Assembly: GCA_021775795.1 (NCBI GenBank)
Contig: JAJFHB010000240.1
Location: 1 to 6,962 of the forward strand
DNA from: Hyphomicrobiales bacterium
Lineage (GTDB): Bacteria > Pseudomonadota > Alphaproteobacteria > Rhizobiales > JAJFHB01
Length of the DNA stretch: 6,962 nucleotides
Direction: 5' to 3'
Below, one piece after another: positions 1 through 6,473 of the stretch. Position 1 is the stretch's first letter. Every line of letters starts with the position of its first letter. A program made the position numbers and the translations under genes. The notes beneath the pieces were generated by a model. It made no database searches and was not told the DNA's origin. It saw only the letters and a list, made by a program, of their open reading frames with translations.

Positions 1-142
1 GGTCTACGTTCAGATATGGATCGAGTTTACGCAGGCGCACGCTATAACCACGTGCCTGCAAAAGTGCACCGAGAGCAGCTGCAGCTAAACCCTTTCCGAG
101 GGAGGAAACCACGCCGCCGGTGATGAAAATATACCGCGCCAT
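1..142 (-). CDS. pyrG: CTP synthase, N-terminal 47 residues (partial, runs off left edge)
   Basis: CTP synthase makes CTP from UTP, ATP and glutamine-derived ammonia in the cytoplasm, the last step of de novo pyrimidine nucleotide synthesis. Reading leftward from the ATG at 142-140, the protein begins [18 protein letters not shown], which is the hallmark start of the PyrG synthetase domain. The [10 protein letters not shown] segment (residues 9-18) is its ATP-binding P-loop. It continues to KLDPYLNVD near the window edge, also typical of the family. Only 47 complete codons are present, so the glutaminase half lies outside. No clear Shine-Dalgarno sequence precedes the ATG; the bases just upstream on this strand are pyrimidine-rich. 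A candidate promoter lies about 45-70 bases upstream of the start. The identification is firm; the start is supported by homology rather than by a ribosome binding site. Confidence 0.96.
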   Translation of the reverse strand, partial: MARYIFITGGVVSSLGKGLAAAALGALLQARGYSVRLRKLDPYLNVD

Positions 143-184
143 GGACGGAGATTTATACACGAGTCGGAGAAATGCAAAAGAGGG

Positions 185-214
185 ATTATGATTATTGCAC
201 AGATGGTTTGTCAC
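185..214 (-). promoter_or_regulatory. Candidate sigma70-type promoter for pyrG
   Basis: On the minus strand a GTGACA box (209-214, five of six matches to TTGACA) is followed after 18 bases by CATAAT (185-190, five of six matches to TATAAT). This would start transcription near 178 and give a leader of about 35 bases before the pyrG ATG. A TATAAA at 152-157 was considered instead, but it has no good partner box and would leave almost no leader. The assignment rests on consensus matching by eye. Confidence 0.4.
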
Positions 215-366
215 ATTTCCGTCTACGCAAGTTGCGCGGGAAATTGAATTGATGTAGCGAGAGATCCTGTGCGGCAGTTTTCACAGGTTTCAATAGTTTT
301 TCTGTTTTGTTTTGTCTCGCGAAGCTGCGATTGATGTGCAGCCAGTTTTTGTCCCCTCTGACAGTG

Positions 367-396
367 TTGTGATCTCAATCTGTGAACAGGTACAAT
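367..396 (+). promoter_or_regulatory. Candidate sigma70-type promoter for the 512-codon gene
   Basis: TTGTGA (367-372, four of six matches to TTGACA) is followed after 18 bases by TACAAT (391-396, five of six matches to TATAAT). Transcription would start near 403 and give a leader of about 84 bases. The -10 box is good and the -35 box is weak. This is consensus matching by eye only. Confidence 0.35.
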
Positions 397-463
397 AGCT
401 GACAAGGAATGGCGGAAGCAAAACGCTCCGACCATGTGGTGCGTGCTTGAAATGAATAGGCAA

Positions 464-497
464 TTAGGTATGGGCAACCGTTAGGCATGGGCAACCT
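464..497 (+). repeat. 17-base tandem duplication spanning the start codon of the 512-codon gene
   Basis: Two adjacent 17-base units (464-480 and 481-497) match at 15 of 17 positions. Each contains TTAGG, one base, then ATGGGCAACC. The second unit carries the true start codon (487). The first carries an ATG at 470 in another frame, which reads M-G-N-R and stops at TAG 482-484, two bases before the true start. An ATAGG at 456-460 is spaced 9 bases from the first ATG but 26 bases from the second, so the upstream copy has the better ribosome binding site. Confidence 0.85.
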
Positions 498-2025
498 GGG
501 CGAGCAAATCAGTGCAGAGTTACGTGACATTTCACGTTATGGGTTCGAAGCCCGGTGGTCCCGATACTGGCCACTGGTGTTCGATGTTGTCGAGACCGAC
601 CCGGAGACAGTTAGCAACGTCCGGGACGCCATCGTTGAAATGGAAGAGCGCATCGCTGCCGGCGAGAACCGCCCGACCCTTGACCGGTTGCTGGGTGATC
701 AGCGGGGCGTCTGGCAGGAAGAGGCAGAAAGTGTCTTCTTCGAGTTCATCCAACCTTTCATTCACGCCGACGGCACATCTGAAGAGCGCGAAGCTCTCTA
801 TAATGAGCTTCAGCAGGTCAAGCAGGACGTAAAGACAAAAATCGAATCAACGGAAAGAGCGAAAGCCTTCCCCGAATACGTCCTGGCACTGGACTATGTC
901 GTTGCGTTTGGAACGATTGCTTCGATGGCGTTTTCAAAATCGGACCAGCGCCCTGTCCGCACAAGCCCCGCTGCCTCCCCGGCAGCAGCACCCGTTGCTG
1001 CACCCGCCGCAGCGGCACCAAATGTGACACAAAACCCACCTGCCGCCCCAACTCCTGGCACGGCGACACCCGCACCTGCTGCACCCCAGCTTTCCGCAAA
1101 TTCACCAGCCGCTCCCGCGGCCCCCCTGCCGACAGTTCCACCAATCAACGAACCACGTGCGGCAGCGCCAAAGGAGCCACGCAAGCGCCGCGTTGGCCTC
1201 TTTGTTACTTTGTTTGTCCTTATACTGCTCCTCGCCGCAGGCGGAGCGACTTTGGTGCTGCGCCCGGAGCTTTTGAACGTCGAGAAGTTGATGGCGATGT
1301 TGCCCGGTGATGGTTCATTCGATACAGCGATTGATGAATTCGTGGCCCGAACCGCATCTTCCTGTCCCATTGCCGACGAAGAACTATCTCTTGCCAGCGT
1401 CACAGGGCTGGAACCCTGCATCACCACAGCCAAAGCAGAGGCGACTGGAGCATTCCAAATGCTTGTTTCAGATGCAGGCGGTACGTGGTCACTGAATAAT
1501 GGGGTTGAAGACTGGGATGCCCCGGCGGGAGAGCAGAAGGACAAACTCATGCTGGCGTGGGAACATCTGCGTGAGCTGCGGGAAGCCTACGACGATCAGA
1601 TAACCCAGAACGTCATCCGCTTTGACGATCAGTTCTACCCTCCCGATGAGGAGCGTGACGCGCAGGGCTGGCGGTTTGCCGTTTGGCTTTGCACATGCAA
1701 TGCCAACGCCGAGTTGGTGGAAATCGGCGATCCGGAACGTGCCCATCGCGTCTTTATCAGCGGGCCAGAGCTTGTAACAACGCCACACACCTACAACAAT
1801 CTTGTCGCACTTCTGCGCGACTTCTTTTTGAGTGGTGAGCAGTTGGGCGATCCAGCGCAGGTAGCTTTGACCGTAGAGCAGTTTGACCTGCCACACGGCC
1901 TCACTGCCGGCCCGCGCCTGGGTGGTCCGTTCTCAACCCGCCGCGCGACCGAAGATGCCGTCAACGAATTGAAGGATTTCTACAGGGCGTTGCAATTCAG
2001 CATCATTGATGTCGACCTGCGCTAG
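487..2025 (+). CDS. Predicted inner-membrane protein of unknown function with Pro/Ala linker and cysteine-bearing C-terminal domain
   Basis: I do not recognise this 512-residue protein. Residues 1-150 are charged and probably helical, without cysteine, and end in a moderately hydrophobic stretch (about 131-149). Residues 158-228 form a linker made largely of Ala and Pro. A basic cluster, KEPRKRR (229-235), leads into a strong membrane helix (about 236-258). By the positive-inside rule this puts the C-terminal domain (about 260-512) in the periplasm. All four cysteines (293, 311, 402, 404) lie there, which suits disulfide bonding. If 131-149 also crosses the membrane, the N-terminal domain would be periplasmic and the linker cytoplasmic. 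The start at 487 is the only ATG after the in-frame stop at 457-459 that keeps the N-terminal domain; its ribosome binding site is poor. The gene runs against secG and pyrG and ends 13 bases from secG. Codon use resembles that of its neighbours. That it is a real gene is well supported; the function is unknown. Confidence 0.85.
   Translation: MGNLGEQISAELRDISRYGFEARWSRYWPLVFDVVETDPETVSNVRDAIVEMEERIAAGENRPTLDRLLGDQRGVWQEEAESVFFEFIQPFIHADGTSEEREALYNELQQVKQDVKTKIESTERAKAFPEYVLALDYVVAFGTIASMAFSKSDQRPVRTSPAASPAAAPVAAPAAAAPNVTQNPPAAPTPGTATPAPAAPQLSANSPAAPAAPLPTVPPINEPRAAAPKEPRKRRVGLFVTLFVLILLLAAGGATLVLRPELLNVEKLMAMLPGDGSFDTAIDEFVARTASSCPIADEELSLASVTGLEPCITTAKAEATGAFQMLVSDAGGTWSLNNGVEDWDAPAGEQKDKLMLAWEHLRELREAYDDQITQNVIRFDDQFYPPDEERDAQGWRFAVWLCTCNANAELVEIGDPERAHRVFISGPELVTTPHTYNNLVALLRDFFLSGEQLGDPAQVALTVEQFDLPHGLTAGPRLGGPFSTRRATEDAVNELKDFYRALQFSIIDVDLR
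522..537 (+). other. Short perfect hairpin early in the 512-codon gene
   Basis: ACGTGA (522-527) and TCACGT (532-537) are exact inverted repeats around a four-base loop, CATT. They fall in codons 12-17, close enough to the start to affect ribosome loading if they fold in the mRNA. A weaker hairpin, GGG/CCC around TTCGAAG, follows at 541-553. No specific regulator is implied, and the pair may be chance. Confidence 0.3.
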
Positions 2026-2031
2026 CGCAGG
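2016..2031. terminator. 16-base perfect palindrome at the convergent gene ends, possible bidirectional terminator
   Basis: CCTGCGCTAGCGCAGG is identical to its reverse complement. It can form a six-base-pair GC-rich stem with CTAG as the loop, and the TAG stop codon of the 512-codon gene (2023-2025) sits in that loop. It covers most of the 13-base gap before the secG stop. A second inverted repeat, AGGAA/TTCCT, overlaps it at 2029-2040. No U-tract follows on either strand, so a classical rho-independent terminator is not shown. Its position between convergent genes still makes an end-of-transcript role plausible. Confidence 0.4.
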
Positions 2032-2038
2032 AAACTTC

Positions 2039-2413
2039 CTATTCGGAAGCCGGCACTTGAGGTTCATCAGGCTCAGCGTTCAATGACGGCAGCTGAGGAA
2101 GTGCACTTTCACCATCACCCGCCTCTCCTGAACCATCTGATCCTTCCGACTGTTCCACATTGTCGAAGATGGAACCTTCCTCTCCGTCCTGCCCTGCGAG
2201 GACCGTCAGCAGGATAGACGTGGAAAAGAACGCCGCCGCGAGAACTGCGGTTGCCCGGGTCAGGAGGTTTGCCGCACCACGGCCGGAAAACATGTTTCCA
2301 CCGCCTCCGCCGCCGCCCATACCAAGGGCACCACCTTCAGAGCGTTGCAAAAGGACGACGCCCACAAGCGTGAGCGCGATGATAAGGTGAACGATGAGCA
2401 GCACCGCTGTCAT
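2039..2413 (-). CDS. secG: Protein translocase subunit SecG
   Basis: SecG is the small accessory subunit of the SecYEG channel in the inner membrane and helps SecA-driven export. The 124-residue product has the family layout. A first membrane helix (about 3-22) is followed by the cytoplasmic motif LLQRSEGGALGMGGGG (21-36) and FSGRGAANLLTRATA (42-56), then a second helix (about 55-74). The tail (75-124) is rich in Asp, Glu, Ser, Pro and Gly and has no Lys or Arg. In the known SecG topology this tail is periplasmic. A C-terminal extension beyond the second helix makes the protein longer than the compact SecG forms. The ATG (2413-2411) fits the conserved start; only a weak GGG-containing ribosome binding site precedes it. 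Leftward pyrG would be the next gene in this direction, but the 512-codon gene lies between them on the other strand. Confidence 0.95.
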   Translation of the reverse strand: MTAVLLIVHLIIALTLVGVVLLQRSEGGALGMGGGGGGGNMFSGRGAANLLTRATAVLAAAFFSTSILLTVLAGQDGEEGSIFDNVEQSEGSDGSGEAGDGESALPQLPSLNAEPDEPQVPASE

Positions 2414-2549
2414 TTGAATAACCCGTTAGCCACTATGAGGATGTTACGATTCTGTGCCCGGCGGCAGAACCAGCCCGCAGCACTTCGGGGGCCTTTTACA
2501 GCAATCGGCAATAAATGCAAACCACTCCCGAAAAAGATCAAAGTCAATA
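2414..2549 (-). other. Short intergenic region upstream of secG
   Basis: The 136 bases between the transporter stop and the secG start hold no gene. On the minus strand a U-rich stretch (around 2531-2545) lies just after the transporter stop, but only a four-base-pair stem (CGGC/GCCG, inside the last codons) precedes it, so termination there is doubtful. A weak promoter candidate (TTTGCA, 17 bases, TAAAAG) lies on the minus strand around 2497-2525. secG could therefore be read either from here or through from tpiA and the transporter gene. Confidence 0.35.
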
Positions 2550-3458
2550 TCACCTACTCCCGGCAGGCCGCCGACCCGCACTATGCGCCAGCACAATTCC
2601 ACCAATCAATATAAGTCCCATACCTGCGAAACTTCCGTATGAAGGCCATTCGTTGAATACGAGCCAGCCAATAAGCAACGCGAATATCACCGAAGAATAT
2701 CTGAACGGCGCCAATACGTTGGCTGGCGCCAGCCTGAAGGCCAGAATGTTTGCCGCCTGGGTCGCGATCGCGAACGGCCCCATGAGCGCCAGTATTGCCC
2801 ATTGAGACGGCTCCAGAGGCTGCCAGAACAACAACCCGGGAATGGCAATGATCGCACAAGCGACAAGATTGACCGTAAAAACAATGACCGGAACACTGTC
2901 ACGTGCCGCTGTGTGCTTTATGACCGCCGACTCAACACCCCAGATAAGCGCCCCTGCCAAGGCTGCAAGGGCACCGGGCGAAAGAAATGCGACCGAATCG
3001 ACGCTGGGTTCTGCGGCAATAATGCCGCCAACAAAGCAGATTGCAGCAGCGAACGCCGTAACCGGCTTGACGCGCTCACCCAAAAGCAATGCAGCAAACA
3101 CGATCATGAACACGCCGTTTGTCAGGGTGATGGCCTGTACATTTGCAAAAGGCATATGGGTGACGGCGTAAAAAACGCAACTCAATCGGGTTACGGCGAA
3201 GATCGCGCGAAGCACATGCCACCAGATTGCACTCTTTGTGTCCGGTGCAATCACGACGTCTTCGCGCGCCGATCGAGCTCTCATGACCAGATAAAATGGT
3301 GCGATCGACAGGACGCCGGCGATATAGCGGAAAAAGGTGATCTGTACCGGCGGCAGATCGTTCGCTGCAAGCTTTGGCAACATCAGAAGCAATCCACCGG
3401 TTACAACGCCGACCAGGGTCCAGGCGGCGCCGGCAAGCGGTTGCTCGGGTTGTTTCAC
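2550..3458 (-). CDS. DMT-superfamily (EamA family) membrane transporter
   Basis: The 302-residue product is very hydrophobic, with about ten predicted membrane helices arranged as two repeated EamA units (about residues 10-148 and 162-292). This is the standard architecture of the drug/metabolite transporter superfamily. Each unit ends in the usual style: an LLLGERV motif (125-130) before the last helix of unit one, and FNEWPS (268-273) at the matching place in unit two. Family members export or take up small metabolites; the substrate cannot be told from sequence. The start is GTG at 3458-3456, and the GTGA overlap with the tpiA stop (4 bases) points to translational coupling. An internal ATG start would lose the first helix. 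The protein ends in a short basic tail, RRPAGSR. Family assignment is firm; substrate and physiological role are unknown. Confidence 0.92.
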   Translation of the reverse strand: MKQPEQPLAGAAWTLVGVVTGGLLLMLPKLAANDLPPVQITFFRYIAGVLSIAPFYLVMRARSAREDVVIAPDTKSAIWWHVLRAIFAVTRLSCVFYAVTHMPFANVQAITLTNGVFMIVFAALLLGERVKPVTAFAAAICFVGGIIAAEPSVDSVAFLSPGALAALAGALIWGVESAVIKHTAARDSVPVIVFTVNLVACAIIAIPGLLFWQPLEPSQWAILALMGPFAIATQAANILAFRLAPANVLAPFRYSSVIFALLIGWLVFNEWPSYGSFAGMGLILIGGIVLAHSAGRRPAGSR

Positions 3459-4222
3459 AGATACGCCGATATGATGCCGAAAAAGTCTGCAGCCTGCAGA
3501 CTTGCGCCGCCGACGAGGGCTCCATCGACATTCTCAACCGCCATCAGTTCCACAGCATTTGAGGGTTTCACGGAACCGCCGTAAAGAATGCGCACCCGGC
3601 TCGCCACCTCATCGCCAACTTCCGCGGCAAGTCGTTTTCGAATGTGAGCGTGCACCTTTTTGACATCATCCGCCGTTGGCGTGAGCCCGGTGCCAATCGC
3701 CCACACAGGCTCGTAGGCTATGACGGTATTTGCAGCCGTAACTGCATCTGGAAGTGAATTCTTCAGTTGCGATCCGACAACACGCAACGTCGCGTTATCA
3801 TTGCGCTCTTCAATCGTTTCTCCAAGGCAGATGATGGCGACAAGTCCGGCTGCATGGGCAGCTTCCGCCTTTGCCCGCACAAGGTTGTTGCTTTCCCCGT
3901 GGTCGGCACGGCGTTCAGAGTGGCCGACAATGATTGCCTTCGCGCCTGCATCCTTCATCATCACGGCCGAAAGGTCTCCGGTATGGGCCCCGGATTCCGA
4001 GACGTGACAATCCTGGGCGCCAATCTTGATGCCTGTTCCTTTGGCTGCTTCCCGAAAGGCCATGAGCAATGTTGCCGGCGGGCAAATCATAATTTCGCAT
4101 GCAGGCTTACCCGACGCACGCTCCAGCAAGCGGGATAATGCCGCGAGTTCCTTTCGCGACCCCTTCAAGCCGTTCATTTTCCAGTTTCCAGCTACCAGAG
4201 CCCGGGGTTTTCGTTGCGCCAT
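3455..4222 (-). CDS. tpiA: Triosephosphate isomerase
   Basis: TpiA interconverts dihydroxyacetone phosphate and glyceraldehyde 3-phosphate in glycolysis and gluconeogenesis, as a cytoplasmic homodimer. The 255-residue protein has the usual family length and all key residues: Asn13 and Lys15 in GNWKMNG, catalytic His101 in IVGHSERR, catalytic Glu171 in [11 protein letters not shown] with the flexible loop after it, and the phosphate-binding GGS (215-217) and GALVGGASL segment. The start chosen is ATG 4222-4220, with GAGG (4232-4235) nine bases upstream as ribosome binding site. A TTG ten codons earlier (4252) lies in frame, but it has no such site and adds residues foreign to the family. The stop overlaps the GTG of the transporter gene by four bases, so the two are probably one transcript. 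Confidence 0.97.
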   Translation of the reverse strand: MAQRKPRALVAGNWKMNGLKGSRKELAALSRLLERASGKPACEIMICPPATLLMAFREAAKGTGIKIGAQDCHVSESGAHTGDLSAVMMKDAGAKAIIVGHSERRADHGESNNLVRAKAEAAHAAGLVAIICLGETIEERNDNATLRVVGSQLKNSLPDAVTAANTVIAYEPVWAIGTGLTPTADDVKKVHAHIRKRLAAEVGDEVASRVRILYGGSVKPSNAVELMAVENVDGALVGGASLQAADFFGIISAYL

Positions 4223-4509
4223 GGAGTGTTGCCTCAGATATGTAGTTGCCAAAATTTTGCCTGATGCATAACAGAATTTGCCGGCACTGCTAACTGCTTA
4301 GCCACACTAACAACAGCTGCTGAATGAGAAATAGTTGCAATACGGCGTACAAGTGTGCGATCCGGTTGCCGATCCTAAGCCATCTACGTATGATGCGCGC
4401 AGATTCAGTGACTTAACCTAAGTGACAGAGAATACATCGGCACAAATATCCATGTGCTAGGCTTCCGGCCTCGACTGACGGCCATGAAGTACATTCAGGT
4501 ACAAAATCC
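4223..4509. other. Divergent intergenic region between tpiA and ppiD-like gene
   Basis: The 287 bases must hold the start signals for both tpiA (leftward) and the ppiD-like gene (rightward). No promoter match is strong on either strand. Two short inverted repeats are visible: GCTAA/TTAGC around a four-base loop (4289-4302), and ACTTA/TAAGT around ACC (4411-4423), the latter flanked by direct repeats of GTGAC. No gene, tRNA or riboswitch was recognised. Confidence 0.5.
4411..4423. promoter_or_regulatory. Small inverted repeat upstream of ppiD-like gene, possible operator
   Basis: ACTTA-ACC-TAAGT is an exact five-base inverted repeat with a three-base centre, and GTGAC occurs directly on both sides of the core (4408-4412 and 4422-4426). 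It lies about 90 bases before the ppiD-like start. Short symmetrical sites of this size also arise by chance, and no known regulator motif was matched. Confidence 0.2.
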
Positions 4510-6402
4510 ATGCTCAGTGCAATGCGTGACAATGTTGGCGGTTGGGTTGCCAAAATCTTTATTGGATTGTTGGCCCTCAGCTTTGCTGTGTGGGGCATCT
4601 CCGACATCTTCTCCACCGACCGTGGATCGACCCTTGTCGTGGTTGGTGATCAGGAAATCTCCTACACCGAATATGAATTCGAGTTTCAACAGCGCGTACA
4701 GCAATTGTCGCGACAGTTTGGACAACCTGTCAGTCTTGATCTGGCGCGGAGCCTTGGCATTCACCGGCAAGTTCTTGCCGACATGATCAACAATGCTGTG
4801 ATCGACAATCAGGTAGAAGCCCTCAAGCTTGCCATTTCTGATGACACCATCGCCCAGCGTATCGCCGCCGACCCCAGGTTTCACGATAGCCAGGGTCGTT
4901 TTGACGCCACAGGCTTCCGCCAACTCCTTGCCGCGAATGGCATGACGGAGCAGTCCTTTGCCCAACTCGAACGCGAGACAATTTTGCGGACCGAAATCGC
5001 CGGCGCGCTTTCCGGTGGACTTCACATTCCCGATGCCCTCATCGAGGCGATGGCACGCCAGCGAGACGAAAGCCGCACTGTAAGTATTTTCACTTTACCG
5101 GCTACAGCAATCAGCGAAGCCTCTGATCCGACGGATGAGGAGCAACTGGCCTACTACGAAGAAAACAAGCGCTCATTCACAGCGCCTGAGTACCGCACTC
5201 TTGTGGTCCTGCGACTCGAACCAGAAGACGTCGCAGAATCACTTTCAGTATCGGAGGAAGAAGTTCGCCAGATCTATGACCAGCGAATTTCCGATTACAC
5301 CACTGCCGAGACACGCGATGTGCAGCAAATCTCGTTTCAAAGCCTGGATGAGGCTCAAGAAGCGCGGGACCGCATAACGGCTGGGTCAGACTTCCTTGCT
5401 ATTGCAGAGGAGAAAGGTCTCAACCCGGTCGATTATTCGCTTGGCCAGCTCGAATATCGTGAGATTGCCGATCAAGCCATCGCTGATACAGCGTTTACAT
5501 TGGATGCCGGCGCCGTAAGTCAACCGATCGAGGGGAGACTGGCCATTGTCCTGTTACGGGTCGTCGCCATCGAACCGGAAACGGTGCGCACATTCGAAGA
5601 AGTTCGCCCGGAAATTGAAAGCCGTCTCGGACTTGAACGCGCTCAGGAAGAAATATTGAACCTTCATGACGCGGTCGAAGATGCCCGCGCCGAAGGCGCA
5701 ACTCTTGACGAGATCGGCGACCAGTTCGACCTGCCGGTCAATGTTGTTGATGCGGTCGATCAAAGTGGCAGAGATCCGCAGGACAATGTTGTTGAAAACA
5801 TCACCGCCGCATCAGCCGTGCTGCGTGTTGCCTTCGAAAGCGATATTGGCATTGAGAATGATCCGGTGGATACGGAGCAGGAAGGTTTTGTCTGGGTTGA
5901 TGTGATTGAAATTACCCCGCCCGCGATCCGTCCGTTTGAAGAAGTCAGCGCAGAAATTGTTGAGTTGTGGAAAGACCAGCAATCAGGTGCGGCACTTCTC
6001 GAACTGGCTCAGGAACTGCTTGAGCGCGCCCGCGGCGGAATTCCCCTGGATGTACTCGCAGAGGAATACACAGCAGAGTTGGTGAGTTCCGATCCGGTCA
6101 CACGAACGGACACAACCGAAACGCTCTCTGCGACAGCTGTGTCAAATCTGTTTCGCACACCGCTGGATGCTTTCACTCTGGCGCAAAGTGCCGACGGCGA
6201 AACTTTTGTCATCCTTCAGGTAACCTCTGTTGAGGCGCCGGAATTTGATGCCGAGGGTTCAGTCGCAGCCTCTCTGCGGGAAGAGCTGATATCCGATATG
6301 AACGAAGACTTCCTCGACCAGTATGTGAGCGGGCTGCAAAGCTCCATCGGGATTGAGATCAACGAGGATATCTGGCAGCAATTGCACGGTGAGCAGTCCT
6401 GA
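4510..6402 (+). CDS. ppiD: PpiD-like periplasmic folding factor (SurA-N/parvulin-type), inner-membrane anchored
   Basis: PpiD-type proteins are anchored in the inner membrane near the Sec channel and act as chaperones for proteins emerging into the periplasm. The 630-residue product, close to the length of E. coli PpiD, starts with the typical short N-terminus and one membrane helix (about 12-32, ending AVWGISDIF). A SurA-N-like helical chaperone region follows (about 40-190, with LVVVGDQEISYTEYE and LGIHRQVLADMINNAVID). A parvulin-type domain lies at about 267-356. The residues usually seen in active parvulins (a HILV-type first strand and a GGDLG-type loop) are not present; the matching places read VQQISF and VDYSLGQL, so isomerase activity is doubtful. 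The remainder (about 360-630) is acidic and helical. The ATG at 4510 fits the family start; CAGG at 4496-4499 is a modest ribosome binding site. trpE follows after 71 bases in the same direction. Confidence 0.93.
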   Translation: MLSAMRDNVGGWVAKIFIGLLALSFAVWGISDIFSTDRGSTLVVVGDQEISYTEYEFEFQQRVQQLSRQFGQPVSLDLARSLGIHRQVLADMINNAVIDNQVEALKLAISDDTIAQRIAADPRFHDSQGRFDATGFRQLLAANGMTEQSFAQLERETILRTEIAGALSGGLHIPDALIEAMARQRDESRTVSIFTLPATAISEASDPTDEEQLAYYEENKRSFTAPEYRTLVVLRLEPEDVAESLSVSEEEVRQIYDQRISDYTTAETRDVQQISFQSLDEAQEARDRITAGSDFLAIAEEKGLNPVDYSLGQLEYREIADQAIADTAFTLDAGAVSQPIEGRLAIVLLRVVAIEPETVRTFEEVRPEIESRLGLERAQEEILNLHDAVEDARAEGATLDEIGDQFDLPVNVVDAVDQSGRDPQDNVVENITAASAVLRVAFESDIGIENDPVDTEQEGFVWVDVIEITPPAIRPFEEVSAEIVELWKDQQSGAALLELAQELLERARGGIPLDVLAEEYTAELVSSDPVTRTDTTETLSATAVSNLFRTPLDAFTLAQSADGETFVILQVTSVEAPEFDAEGSVAASLREELISDMNEDFLDQYVSGLQSSIGIEINEDIWQQLHGEQS

Positions 6403-6439
6403 GTATTCTGACAAAGTGTTAAGAGCGGCGGCTGCCTCA

Positions 6440-6472
6440 ATGAGTGCGGCGATGTTCCAGAGTTCGAGTTGA
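6440..6472 (+). CDS. Possible ten-residue leader ORF just upstream of trpE
   Basis: ATG at 6440 opens a ten-codon frame reading MSAAMFQSSS, which stops at TGA 6470-6472, one base before the trpE ATG. It has no tryptophan codon and no terminator-like hairpin follows, so it is not a classical trp attenuation leader. Its close placement could couple translation to trpE, which itself lacks a well-spaced ribosome binding site. It may equally be chance. Confidence 0.15.
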   Translation: MSAAMFQSSS

Positions 6473-6473
6473 G

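Larger units (their letters stand above)
143..486. other. Divergent intergenic region between pyrG and the 512-codon gene
   Basis: This 344-base stretch holds no credible gene. An open frame on the minus strand (223-477) shows no protein-like composition and overlaps the candidate promoters. The region is visibly more AT- and T-rich than the flanking genes, especially around 280-320. It carries one sigma70-like candidate promoter on each strand (minus at 185-214, plus at 367-396) and, at its right end, a 17-base tandem duplication that includes the start of the next gene. No tRNA, riboswitch or convincing rho-independent terminator was seen. Confidence 0.7.

Noticed and set aside
152..157. 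TATAAA on the minus strand as the pyrG -10 box.
   Set aside because: It is only about ten bases from the start codon and lacks a well-spaced -35 partner; the pair at 185-214 fits better.
541..553. GGGTTCGAAGCCC resembles a tRNA T-arm, with a hairpin (522-537) just before it like an anticodon arm.
   Set aside because: The stems and loops have the wrong sizes, no acceptor stem pairs across the expected distance, and the stretch lies inside a good coding frame.
958..1170. The repetitive GC-rich Pro/Ala-coding stretch as a possible DNA repeat array.
   Set aside because: The codons vary and no fixed unit length repeats, so it is a low-complexity protein linker rather than a DNA repeat.
894..1550. 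A 218-codon open frame on the minus strand.
   Set aside because: It lies antisense to the 512-codon gene; its Ala/Gly-rich part is the complement of the Pro/Ala linker and it has no ribosome binding site or family resemblance.
2802..3584. A 260-codon open frame on the plus strand.
   Set aside because: It lies antisense to the transporter and the end of tpiA, both clearly identified, and its Arg/Cys/Asp-rich product looks like a reverse-strand artefact.
4223..4252. An earlier in-frame TTG start for tpiA adding ten residues.
   Set aside because: The ATG at 4222 has a well-spaced GAGG and matches the family N-terminus; the extra residues do not.
6403..6473. A tryptophan attenuator before trpE.
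   Set aside because: No run of TGG codons, no alternative hairpins and no U-tract are present in these 71 bases.
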